From: Pannonibacter carbonis
GTDB lineage: Bacteria > Pseudomonadota > Alphaproteobacteria > Rhizobiales > Stappiaceae
DNA: 64,000 bases
Reading direction: 5' to 3'
Assembly: GCF_003012935.1 (NCBI RefSeq)
Contig: NZ_PUDR01000006.1
Span: 124,001 to 188,000 of the forward strand
Shown: positions 1-7,606 of the stretch, piece after piece
How the letters are laid out: each line of letters starts with the position of its first letter
Position numbering within the stretch: position 1 is the stretch's first letter
The notes under the pieces: model-generated
Told to the model about the DNA's origin: nothing
The model's input: the letters and a program-made list of their open reading frames with translations, nothing else
Database searches by the model: none
Translations under genes and position numbers: made by a program

Positions 1-861
1 CGGATCATTGTCCGGCAGCTTGTCGGCCACCAGAAGGGCAGCGGCCGGCAGACGGACGCCTTCAGCGGCATCCCCTGCCAGTTCGATGAAGCTCTTCGAG
101 GCAACGCCATGCGACTGGTACAGCGGCACCTGGATGTTCAGCTGGCGGAAGTTGCGGGTGACGATGGCCGGGCCCTGGCCGAAGCCCGGGTTGACGACCG
201 CCTGCAGCCCGGCGACGCCGGCGATCTTGGTCAGCTGCGGCGTCATGTCGGCGTCCTTCGGGCCGTAGCTTTCGTCCGCCACGATCTCCATGCCGAACTC
301 CGGCGCCAGCTTCAGGCACTGCTCGCGCATCGACATTTCGAAACCGCCGGTGCCGGAAATGAGGCCGATCTTGGTGAGGCCGCGCGCCTTCAGGTCGCCG
401 AAAATCTTGGCGCAGGCCATCTTGTCGGTGTGCGGGGTCTTGAACACCCACTTCTTCACCGGATCGATGATCACCACGGCGCCGGCCAGCGAGATGAACG
501 GCACTTCCGCCTCTTCCATCACCGGGATCATTGCCATGGTCGTGCCGGTCGTGGTGCCGCCGATGACAGCCACGACTTCATCGTCTTCAATGAGGCGAGT
601 GGCGAAGGTGCGGGCATTGTTGGCATCGCCCGCGTCATCATACATGACGAGCTCGATCTTCTCGCCCTTGATGCCGCCCTTGGCGTTGATCTCGTCGACC
701 AGCATCTTCAGGGTCTTGGCTTCCGGATCGCCCAGGAAGGACGCCGGGCCCGTCTGGGACAGGGATGCACCGATCTTGATGTCGGCAAGGGCCGGCGAAC
801 TCGCCAGACCAATAAGCGCCAGCACAGCCGTCGCCTGCTTCAGGCTCGTCAGAAACGTCAT
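1..861 (-). CDS. ABC transporter substrate-binding protein, branched-chain amino acid (LivK) type, partial
   Basis: The gene runs off the left edge; 287 codons from the N-terminus are present without a stop. The start at 861 is preceded by a strong GGGAGG ribosome site. An N-terminal signal peptide ending near ...SSPALA is followed by the mature start DIKIGASLSQTGPASFLGD, the typical opening of periplasmic type-1 binding proteins (Peripla_BP_6). A GTTTGTTMAMIPV stretch and ISLAGA follow, as in LivK/AmiC-like proteins. It should bind a ligand in the periplasm for an ABC permease whose genes would lie left of the window. The neighbouring phenylacetate genes suggest an aromatic acid ligand, but this is inference from position only. 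The operator at 1069-1080 lies in the shared divergent promoter region. Confidence 0.85.
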   Translation of the reverse strand, partial: MTFLTSLKQATAVLALIGLASSPALADIKIGASLSQTGPASFLGDPEAKTLKMLVDEINAKGGIKGEKIELVMYDDAGDANNARTFATRLIEDDEVVAVIGGTTTGTTMAMIPVMEEAEVPFISLAGAVVIIDPVKKWVFKTPHTDKMACAKIFGDLKARGLTKIGLISGTGGFEMSMREQCLKLAPEFGMEIVADESYGPKDADMTPQLTKIAGVAGLQAVVNPGFGQGPAIVTRNFRQLNIQVPLYQSHGVASKSFIELAGDAAEGVRLPAAALLVADKLPDNDP

Positions 862-1234
862 GATTTTCCTCCCATCGCAATGTCGTCTAGGCAGATCCGA
901 AAGGCTGCTCCCCTGCCCGGCTCGTCCGGTCATCAGACCGGCACACCGCCCGGGCCAGCACGTCCCGTGGCATCAAGCCACCGGGGCGGATCCGGTCCTC
1001 ACTCCGGGCCCGCAGGCTGTCGTCTCTCTCCCCGTTCTTGCTGCGCCATCGGGCGCTTCAGTTATATTGACCGACCGGTTGGTTTATGCAACATCTTTCT
1101 TCAACGACCAAGGTCGCATTCCAGATGTTGCGGCACTTGGCGCTCAGACGGCCTGTTCCTGCTTGCCGGGAGGTCACAGGCACGTCAGCCTGCCGGGGGA
1201 CCCATCCCGACCGGCAGTCCGAGGGAGGATCGAC
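862..1234. other. Divergent intergenic region, ABC transporter / paaG
   Basis: This 373-bp stretch holds no gene I can support. It separates the minus-strand binding-protein gene from plus-strand paaG. It contains the TetR-type operator at 1069-1080. A possible minus-strand promoter reads TTGCAT (complement of 1086-1091), a 19-bp spacer, and TATAAC (complement of 1061-1066). Its spacer would be covered by the operator. The spacer is longer than ideal, so the promoter is tentative. Confidence 0.5.
1069..1080. promoter_or_regulatory. Candidate TetR-family (PaaR) operator, site 1
   Basis: GACCGACCGGTT fits the pattern GACCG-NN-CGGTY and sits in a wider near-palindrome, ACCGACCGGTTGGT at 1070-1083, with 6 of 7 pairs matched. 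A second copy of the pattern lies upstream of the paaJ operon at 12668-12679. Actinobacterial PaaR, from memory, recognises a palindrome built on ACCG...CGGT, so the TetR protein encoded at 3971-4567 is the natural candidate. Binding has not been tested. Confidence 0.5.
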
Positions 1235-2044
1235 ATGACAGGTGATGTTGCAGGCGAAACGCCTGTGCTTGTGGACCGCCGCGGCGGCGTTCTGGTGCTG
1301 ACGCTGAACCGGCCTGACCGGCTCAATTCCTTCAACGAGGCCCAGCACCTCGCCCTGCGCGCCGGCTTCGAAACCGCGCGCGACGATGCGGATGTGCGGG
1401 CCGTGCTGCTGACCGGCGCCGGCCGCGGCTTCTGCGCCGGCCAGGATCTGGGCGACCGCGATCCGGCGAAGATGACCGGTGCGCCGGATCTCGGCGAGAC
1501 CATCGAGCGCTTCTACAATCCGCTTATCCGGCTGATCCGCAGCCTTGAAAAGCCAGTCATCTGCGCCGTCAACGGCGTGGCCGCCGGCGCGGGGGCAAAC
1601 ATCGCGCTGGCCTGCGACATTGTCATTGCCGCCCGCTCGGCCAAGTTCATCCAGGCCTTCGCCAAGATCGGCCTCGTGCCCGATTCGGGCGGCACCTGGT
1701 CCCTGCCCCATCTCCTCGGCGAAGCCCGGGCCAAGGGCCTTGCCCTCACCGGCCAGCCGCTCCCCGCAGAAACAGCGCTGGCATGGGGCCTGATCTGGCA
1801 GATCTGCGACGATGACAAACTGATGGACGAGGCTTTCGCGCTCGCCGACAGCTTTGCTAGCGGCCCGACGGTCGGCCTTGGCCTGACCAAACAGGCCATC
1901 CAGGCCGCGGCCACCAACAGTCTCGATGCGCAGCTCGATCTGGAACGCGACCTGCAGCGGCAAGCCGGTCGTACCCCGGACTATGCCGAAGGCGTTGCCG
2001 CCTTCCTTGCCAAACGTCCCCCCGTCTACAGCGGGAGGCGCTGA
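1235..2044 (+). CDS. paaG: 1,2-epoxyphenylacetyl-CoA isomerase (enoyl-CoA hydratase/isomerase family)
   Basis: This 269-residue crotonase-fold protein should convert ring-1,2-epoxyphenylacetyl-CoA to oxepin-CoA in the aerobic hybrid phenylacetate pathway. The start at 1235 is preceded by GAGGGAGGAT. The N-terminal strand VLVLTLNRPDRLNSFN, the first oxyanion-hole region GRGFCAGQDLGDRD and the second, VNGVAAGAGANIALACD, are all intact. The FIQAFAKIGLVPDSGGTW block is typical of PaaG rather than of generic enoyl-CoA hydratases. The next gene, paaI, starts one base after the stop, so the two are translationally linked. The other crotonase of the pathway, PaaF, is absent here, and this protein could in principle serve both roles. 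The PaaG assignment rests on sequence character plus context. Confidence 0.88.
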   Translation: MTGDVAGETPVLVDRRGGVLVLTLNRPDRLNSFNEAQHLALRAGFETARDDADVRAVLLTGAGRGFCAGQDLGDRDPAKMTGAPDLGETIERFYNPLIRLIRSLEKPVICAVNGVAAGAGANIALACDIVIAARSAKFIQAFAKIGLVPDSGGTWSLPHLLGEARAKGLALTGQPLPAETALAWGLIWQICDDDKLMDEAFALADSFASGPTVGLGLTKQAIQAAATNSLDAQLDLERDLQRQAGRTPDYAEGVAAFLAKRPPVYSGRR

Positions 2045-2045
2045 G

Positions 2046-2513
2046 ATGACGGCCTCCCTGACGCCCCAGCAGCTGGCTGAAGCCAGCGCCGCCGCCATGT
2101 GGAACGGCGACAACGCCAGCGCCGGCCTCGGAATGGTCCTCGACCACGTCGCCCCGGGCGAGGCCACGCTCAGCATGACGCTGACTGACGCCATGACCAA
2201 CGGCCACAAGACCGGCCACGGCGGCTTCATCTTCGCGCTGGCCGATTCGGCCTTTGCCTTTGCCTGCAACAGCCACAACCAGCGCGCCGTCGCCCAGCAT
2301 TGCTCGATCACCTACATCGCCCCGGCCTTTGCCGGCGACGTTCTGACGGCCACCGCCCGGGAGATCTCGCGCGCTGGCCGTTCCGGCATCTACGACGTGC
2401 AGGTCACGAACCAGACCGGCGCGATCCTGGCCGAATTCCGCGGCCATTCGCGGACGGTGAAGGGCACCCACGTGCCGCTCGCCGGGGAGACCGACACGGG
2501 CCCGGCCGGCTGA
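2046..2513 (+). CDS. paaI: Phenylacetate pathway thioesterase PaaI (hotdog fold)
   Basis: The 155-residue protein is a single hotdog-fold thioesterase of the PaaI type. It hydrolyses ring-hydroxylated or dead-end phenylacetyl-CoA esters and so prevents CoA depletion. The family core is visible as the HGGFIFALADSAFAFACNS helix, with the catalytic Asp in LADSAFA, followed by the QHCSITYIAPAFAGDVLTATA strand block. Its ATG at 2046 lies one base after the paaG stop, which argues for coupled translation. Length matches the family (about 140-155 residues). Nothing is unusual apart from a slightly Gly/Thr-rich C-terminal tail. Confidence 0.87.
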   Translation: MTASLTPQQLAEASAAAMWNGDNASAGLGMVLDHVAPGEATLSMTLTDAMTNGHKTGHGGFIFALADSAFAFACNSHNQRAVAQHCSITYIAPAFAGDVLTATAREISRAGRSGIYDVQVTNQTGAILAEFRGHSRTVKGTHVPLAGETDTGPAG

Positions 2514-2567
2514 GACCCAGCCCAGACCGCCAGCCCCACAAGAACATTGTTTTCGGGAGGAAACACC

Positions 2568-3878
2568 ATGGAAGACCTGAGCCCGCGCCCCGGGGATCTC
2601 GAGCCGATCGAAACCGCGTCCCGCGATGAAATCTCCGCGCTGCAGCTGACGCGTCTGAAGACGACGCTCGCCCATGCCTATGCCAATTCCCCGTTCTACC
2701 GGGCGAAGTTCGATGCCCATGGCGTGCATCCGGACGACCTGAAGACCCTCGCCGACCTGTCGAAGTTCCCCTTCACGGTGAAGACGGACCTGCGCGACAC
2801 CTATCCCTTCGGCATGTTCGCCGTGCCGCAGAAGGACATCGTCCGCATCCACGCCTCCTCTGGCACCACCGGCAAGCCGACCGTCGTGGGCTACACCAAG
2901 AAGGACATCGACACCTGGGCCGGCGTCGTCGCCCGTTCGATCCGCGCCTCCGGCGGCCGCCCCGGTGACATCGTGCATGTGGCCTATGGCTACGGCCTCT
3001 TCACCGGCGGCCTCGGCGCCCATTACGGTGCGGAAAAGCTCGGCTGCACCGTCGTGCCGATTTCCGGCGGCATGACCGAGCGCCAGATCACCCTGATCGA
3101 GGATTTCAAGCCGCGCATCATCATGGTGACGCCGTCCTACATGCTCTCGATCCTCGACGAGTTCCGCCGCGCCGGCATCGACCCGCGCGAGACCTCGCTT
3201 GCTGTCGGCATCTTCGGCGCCGAGCCCTGGACCAACGCCATGCGTCAGGAAATCGAGCAGGCCTTCGACATGCACGCGGTCGACATCTACGGCCTATCCG
3301 AGGTGATGGGTCCGGGCGTTGCCAATGAATGCGTCGAGACCAAGGACGGGCTGCACATCTGGGAGGATCACTTCTATCCCGAGATCATCGACCCGGTGAC
3401 GGGCGAGGTCCTGCCCGACGGCAGCGAGGGCGAGCTGGTGTTTACCTCGCTCACCAAGGAAGCCCTGCCGATCATCCGCTACCGCACCCGCGACCTGACC
3501 CGCCTGCTGCCGGGCACCGCGCGCTCCATGCGGCGGATGGAAAAGATCACCGGCCGCTCCGACGACATGATCATCCTGCGCGGCGTCAACGTGTTCCCGA
3601 CCCAGGTCGAGGAACAGATCCTGAAATGCAAGGGCCTCGCACCGCATTTCCAGATCGAGCTGACCCGCTCCGGCCGCATGGACGCCATGACGGTGAAGGT
3701 GGAAGCCGCCTCCGGCCACGAGACCGACGAGGCCCGCGCTCACGCCGCCAAGGAACTGGCGCATCACATCAAGAGCGTGATCGGCGTCAGCACAAGGATC
3801 GATGTCGGCGATCCCGGCAGCGTCGAGCGCTCGGCCGGCAAGGCCCGCCGCGTCATCGACAACCGGCCGAAAGGCTGA
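2568..3878 (+). CDS. paaK: Phenylacetate-CoA ligase
   Basis: This 436-residue cytosolic enzyme activates phenylacetate with ATP and CoA to phenylacetyl-CoA, the entry step of the pathway. The adenylate-forming P-loop is seen as HASSGTTGKPTVVGYT near residues 103-118, the aromatic-motif segment as IYGLSEVMGPGVANEC, and the hinge region as KITGRSDDMIILRGVNVFPTQVEE. These are signatures of the PaaK family rather than of the AMP-ligase superfamily in general. The start at 2568 follows a good GGGAGGAAA site. It is the third gene of the paaG-paaI-paaK-paaR cluster, with only 54 bp separating it from paaI. Full length for the family. Confidence 0.93.
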   Translation: MEDLSPRPGDLEPIETASRDEISALQLTRLKTTLAHAYANSPFYRAKFDAHGVHPDDLKTLADLSKFPFTVKTDLRDTYPFGMFAVPQKDIVRIHASSGTTGKPTVVGYTKKDIDTWAGVVARSIRASGGRPGDIVHVAYGYGLFTGGLGAHYGAEKLGCTVVPISGGMTERQITLIEDFKPRIIMVTPSYMLSILDEFRRAGIDPRETSLAVGIFGAEPWTNAMRQEIEQAFDMHAVDIYGLSEVMGPGVANECVETKDGLHIWEDHFYPEIIDPVTGEVLPDGSEGELVFTSLTKEALPIIRYRTRDLTRLLPGTARSMRRMEKITGRSDDMIILRGVNVFPTQVEEQILKCKGLAPHFQIELTRSGRMDAMTVKVEAASGHETDEARAHAAKELAHHIKSVIGVSTRIDVGDPGSVERSAGKARRVIDNRPKG

Positions 3879-3970
3879 AGCTCCCGCACTTTGCCCCGCA
3901 TGGACGCATTTGACCTTCCCCGGCAATGCGGCTATGCGGGGCCCCGTTGCACCGTGAAGGACAACCGGAT

Positions 3971-4567
3971 ATGGCACGCACCCGCGCCGCAGACTATGAC
4001 GACAAACGCAAGGCGATCCTGGACCGCTCAGCCAGCCTGTTTGCGGAGATGGGCGTCGACCGGGCGTCGATGTCGGCCATCGCCAGCGCCTGCGGCGTGT
4101 CGAAGGCGCTGCTGTATCACTATTATTCCAGCAAGGAAGACATCCTTTTCGATGTGATCCATTCGCATCTGGAGGATCTCGACGAAACCCTGGCCGAAGC
4201 GGATGATCTTTCGTTAGCGCCAGAGGACAGGCTCCGCGCACTGGTGCACAAGACGCTGGAAGCCTACCGGGATGCCAACGACACCCACAAGGTCCAGCTT
4301 TCGGGCCTGCCCTTGCTGCCGCCCGACAAGGCCGACCGGATCAAGGAGCTGGAACGGCGGATCGTGCGGCGGTATTCGGACGCGCTGCTGGCAGTCAATC
4401 CGGACCTCAACACCGGCCGCCCGCTCCTGAAGCCGGTGACCATGTCCCTGCTCGGCATGCTGAACTGGGTCTACATGTGGTTCCGCCCCGGCGGCCCGGT
4501 TTCCCGCGAAGACTATGCCGATCTCGCCACAACGCTGATCCTGGAAGGCGTCAAGGCGGTCAAGTAA
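3971..4567 (+). CDS. paaR: TetR/AcrR-family transcriptional regulator, probable phenylacetate regulator
   Basis: The protein has 198 residues and an N-terminal TetR helix-turn-helix: KAILDRSASLFAEMGVDRAS, then MSAIASACGVSKALLYHYYSSKEDILFDVI at roughly residues 36-65. The C-terminal ligand domain is variable, as usual. It follows paaK by 92 bp on the same strand, and TetR regulators of phenylacetate genes that respond to phenylacetyl-CoA are known in betaproteobacteria, Thermus and actinobacteria. I infer the same job here. Its likely targets are the two GACCG-NN-CGGTY sites at 1069-1080 and 12668-12679. A PaaX-type regulator is also encoded in the cluster, so the division of labour is unclear. 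The gene symbol is by context. Confidence 0.75.
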   Translation: MARTRAADYDDKRKAILDRSASLFAEMGVDRASMSAIASACGVSKALLYHYYSSKEDILFDVIHSHLEDLDETLAEADDLSLAPEDRLRALVHKTLEAYRDANDTHKVQLSGLPLLPPDKADRIKELERRIVRRYSDALLAVNPDLNTGRPLLKPVTMSLLGMLNWVYMWFRPGGPVSREDYADLATTLILEGVKAVK

Positions 4568-4593
4568 CCCCGGACGCCAACGTCCCCCACGCC

Positions 4594-4666
4594 GTCCCGG
4601 CCCTGTGCCGGGACCCGTCAGGCGCGCACCGCGACACCCCACCAGGTCCCGGCCTTGAGCCGGGAC
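4594..4666. repeat. Two copies of a palindromic hairpin between convergent paaR and paaZ
   Basis: Two hairpins share identical 8-bp stems, GTCCCGGC and GCCGGGAC. The first is at 4594-4614 with loop CCTGT, the second at 4646-4666 with loop CTTGA. They lie between the stops of convergent genes and probably act as bidirectional transcription end or mRNA-stabilising structures. The same GTCCCGG-type palindrome is scattered through many Hyphomicrobiales genomes as a REP-like element, from memory. A third small stem (CGAGCG / CGCTCG) lies just after, near 4684-4703. Confidence 0.7.
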
Positions 4667-4711
4667 AGCGCGGAGGATGTATCGAGCGCCCGTGGACGCT
4701 CGACCTACCTA

Positions 4712-6778
4712 TCAGGCGGCCATCGGCCAGACCTTCGCCACCATGGTCAGCACGTCATACTGGGCCACCACTTCGCTGCGCTGGTTGGTCACCGTGGTGT
4801 CCCACCGCACCTCACCATAGTCAGCGCCCTCACGCGGGTTGATTTCCTTGCAGGTGAGCGAGACCTGCAGCGTGTCGCCCGGATAGACCGGCGTCAGGAA
4901 ACGCAGCGCGTCGACGCCGTAATTGGCCAGCACCGGCCCCGGATCGGGCTGCACGAACAGGCCTGCCGCCGCCGAGACGATGTAGTAGCCATGCGCGACG
5001 CGTCCCTCGAAGAACGGATTGGCCTTGGCCGCCGCCTCGTCCATGTGGGCGTAGAACGTATCGCCGGTGAACTCGGCGAAATGCTCGATGTCCTCCAGCG
5101 TCACGGTGCGGGTGCCGGTCACCAGCGTGTCGCCAATCTCCAGTTCGGCAAGAGACTTGCGGAACGGATGCACGTTGCCCGTCCGCGTGGCGGATCCGCG
5201 CACCCATTTGCCCGCCACTGCGGTCAGCATGTCCGGAGAGCCCTGCACGGCTGTGCGCTGCAGGTAGTGATGCACGCCGCGCAGGCCGCCCATTTCCTCC
5301 CCGCCACCGGCGCGGCCGGGACCACCGTGGATCATCTGCGGCAATGGCGAGCCATGGCCCGTCGAGGACTTGGCCGTGGTCCGGTTGCCGATCAGCACGC
5401 GGCCATGCCAGGGCGCCAGGCCCAGCACCGCCTCGCGGGCGAAGTCGCCATCATTGGTGAAGACGGACGAGACCAGGCTGCCCTCACCGCGCGCAGCCAG
5501 TTCGATGGCCTCATCGGTGCTGCGATAGGGCATCACCGTGGCCACCGGACCAAAGGCCTCGACGGAATGCAGGATGGCCGCGTCCAGCGGGCGCCCGCAG
5601 TACAGCAGCACCGGCGACTGGAACGCGCCCTTGTCCGGGTCGCCGGCGATCGGATCAACCGCGTCCGGCGTGCCATAGGCCAGTTCGGCCTCGCGGCAGA
5701 GATCCTTGATCCGGCCCCGTACTTCCTCGCGCTGCGACAGGCTGGCCAGCGGCCCCATGCGCACGCCCTCGGCGCGCGGATCGCCAATCGTGGTCTTGGC
5801 GAGCTTCTCGCCAATCGCCTTGATCACCGCTTCCGACAAGGCTTCCGGTACGATGACGCGGCGGATGGCCGTGCATTTCTGGCCCGACTTCACCGTCATC
5901 TCGCGGACGACCTCGCGCACGAACAGGTCGAACTCCTCCGTGCCCGGCACCGCATCCGGGCCAAGCACCGACGCGTTCAGACTGTCGGCCTCCATGGTGA
6001 AGCGCACCGAATTGGCGATGATTTCGGGGTGCGAGCGCAGCATCCGGCCGGTTGACGCCGAGCCGGTGAAGGTCACGACATCCTGCGCCGTGACATGGTC
6101 CAGCATCGAGCCGACCGAACCGGAGACCAGCTGCAACGCGCCTTCGGGCAGTAAGCCGCTGTCGATGATGCGCCGGACCATCAGCTCGGTGAGGTAAGCG
6201 GTCTGGCTCGCCGGCTTGACGATGGCCGGCATGCCCGCAAGCCAAGTCGGCGCGAGCTTTTCCAGCATGCCCCAGCACGGGAAGTTGTAGGCGTTGATGT
6301 GCACCGCCACGCCCTCGAGCGGGCTGAGGATGTGCTGGCCAGCAAAGCTTCCGTCCTTGGACAAGACCTCCGGTTCGCCATCGATCAGCAGATGCGTGTT
6401 GGGCAGCTGGCGGCGGCCGATCGAGGAATAGGCAAACAGCGTGCCGATGCCGCCTTCGATGTCGACCCAGCCATCGGTCCGGGTGGCGCCGGTGGCGCTC
6501 GACAGGGCGTAGAACTCTTCCTTCACCTCCATCAGATGCTTGGCGAGCTCTTTCAGCAGACCGGCGCGCTGATGATAGGTCATCGCGCGCAAGGCCTTGC
6601 CACCGGTTTTACGGCCATAGGCCAGCATTGCAGCGGTATCGAGACCGGCGGCATCGATGACGGCCACCGGTGCCCCGGTCGAGGCATCGGCCAGCACCTG
6701 GCCCTTGCCTGTCCCGGACACCCAGGCGCCGCAGGCGTAGCTCTGGAGGCGGCGCGGCGCATCGCTCATAAGGGTCAT
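4712..6778 (-). CDS. paaZ: Bifunctional oxepin-CoA hydrolase / 3-oxo-5,6-dehydrosuberyl-CoA semialdehyde dehydrogenase
   Basis: This 688-residue fusion opens the oxepin ring with its C-terminal MaoC (R-hydratase) domain and oxidises the resulting aldehyde with its N-terminal aldehyde dehydrogenase domain. The ALDH part spans about residues 1-520, with VTFTGSASTGRML (NAD-binding), a MEADSLNAS segment and the nucleophile in VKSGQKCTAIRRV. The hydratase domain starts near LEIGDTLVTGTRTVTLEDI and carries the dyad in FTGDTFYAHMD and VAHGYYIVSA. I chose ATG at 6778, preceded by GAGAGAG. An in-frame TTG at 6808 overlaps the upstream stop but is a weaker choice. It is the last gene of the paaJ-paaZ operon. 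Confidence 0.93.
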   Translation of the reverse strand: MTLMSDAPRRLQSYACGAWVSGTGKGQVLADASTGAPVAVIDAAGLDTAAMLAYGRKTGGKALRAMTYHQRAGLLKELAKHLMEVKEEFYALSSATGATRTDGWVDIEGGIGTLFAYSSIGRRQLPNTHLLIDGEPEVLSKDGSFAGQHILSPLEGVAVHINAYNFPCWGMLEKLAPTWLAGMPAIVKPASQTAYLTELMVRRIIDSGLLPEGALQLVSGSVGSMLDHVTAQDVVTFTGSASTGRMLRSHPEIIANSVRFTMEADSLNASVLGPDAVPGTEEFDLFVREVVREMTVKSGQKCTAIRRVIVPEALSEAVIKAIGEKLAKTTIGDPRAEGVRMGPLASLSQREEVRGRIKDLCREAELAYGTPDAVDPIAGDPDKGAFQSPVLLYCGRPLDAAILHSVEAFGPVATVMPYRSTDEAIELAARGEGSLVSSVFTNDGDFAREAVLGLAPWHGRVLIGNRTTAKSSTGHGSPLPQMIHGGPGRAGGGEEMGGLRGVHHYLQRTAVQGSPDMLTAVAGKWVRGSATRTGNVHPFRKSLAELEIGDTLVTGTRTVTLEDIEHFAEFTGDTFYAHMDEAAAKANPFFEGRVAHGYYIVSAAAGLFVQPDPGPVLANYGVDALRFLTPVYPGDTLQVSLTCKEINPREGADYGEVRWDTTVTNQRSEVVAQYDVLTMVAKVWPMAA

Positions 6779-6804
6779 GTCGTCTCTCTCTTGCAATTCG
6801 ATGG

Positions 6805-7572
6805 TCAACCGGCGGCCTGCGCCTGACCGAGCTCCGTGAAAAGATCAGCCACATCCTGCTGCCAGCGGGCCGCGAGCGCCTCGTTGGGGGTATGGCGCAG
6901 GCCAAGGCGAGCCAGGGCCTCAAACCGGCTGGACCGCGCCGCACCAAAGCTGGCGGCGACGCGCGGGTGCCAATAGGCATAGGCCGTCTGGATCGCCGCC
7001 ATCGCTCCGGGCTCTGCCGCCAGCACCTTCAGCGCCACAATGCCTGAGGTCGCGTGCCGGGTCTCGACAGCCAGGATCTCCCGCATCACCTCGGCCAGCG
7101 GCTGGTAGGACGCGCGCGCCAGCTCCTCGATCTGCAACAGGCTCGCCTTGCCCATCAGCACGTTCATGACGACGCTGTCGGTCCAGTCGGTGATCGGGGA
7201 ATGGAACACCGACAGGCGCATGTCGCCGCCCTGACGGGTCTGTCCGATATCGGCCTCGCGGGACATGCGCGCGGCCCAGGGGTGCTGCGCGGCATAGCGC
7301 CGGGTGTCGGCGCCAAAGTCGCCCATGACTGCCAGAACCTTGGCCGCATTCTCGAATTTTTCCGCGACAATGCGGGCTGCTGCCGCACGTTGGGACAGGC
7401 CCGGCGCCTCATTGATCCGGTCGGCAAAGCCGGCGGCCCCCGCCAGCTCGCTGTCGACGAAGCTCGCCATCAGCCGCATCAGCTCGGCCCGGTAGCGCGC
7501 AGGCACATTGGCCGGCGACGTCAGCTTGCCACCCTTGGCCAGATAATCGGCCAGTTCCATGTCTTCGCTCAT
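6805..7572 (-). CDS. Phenylacetate catabolism PaaA/PaaC-family protein (extra oxygenase-like subunit)
   Basis: The 255-residue protein resembles the ferritin-like PaaA/PaaC family (Pfam Phenylacetic acid catabolic protein) and lies between paaE and paaZ. ATG 7572 has a GGGAGGAGGG site. By eye alignment with PaaA encoded upstream, SELAG matches the helix SEIVG, and ETRHATSG matches ESFHQRQG, so one E-x-x-H is kept. The other expected metal motif, DEAGHG in PaaA, reads EKFENA here, so Glu and His ligands appear replaced by Lys and Asn. It therefore looks like a structural, PaaC-like or regulatory paralogue rather than a second catalytic subunit. I do not know an established name or function for it. 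Confidence 0.72.
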   Translation of the reverse strand: MSEDMELADYLAKGGKLTSPANVPARYRAELMRLMASFVDSELAGAAGFADRINEAPGLSQRAAAARIVAEKFENAAKVLAVMGDFGADTRRYAAQHPWAARMSREADIGQTRQGGDMRLSVFHSPITDWTDSVVMNVLMGKASLLQIEELARASYQPLAEVMREILAVETRHATSGIVALKVLAAEPGAMAAIQTAYAYWHPRVAASFGAARSSRFEALARLGLRHTPNEALAARWQQDVADLFTELGQAQAAG

Positions 7573-7606
7573 GCTGCCCTCCTCCCGAGGTCCAAGGCCG
7601 GATCGC

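Noticed and set aside
4655-6055. Long open frame (466 codons) on the plus strand opposite paaZ
   Set aside because: It is antisense to a well-supported gene, its product is His/Arg/Ala-rich without family motifs, and such frames are expected opposite high-GC genes.
6778-6808. TTG start for paaZ overlapping the upstream stop
   Set aside because: ATG at 6778 has a better ribosome site and fits the family N-terminus; the TTG extension adds only ten residues.
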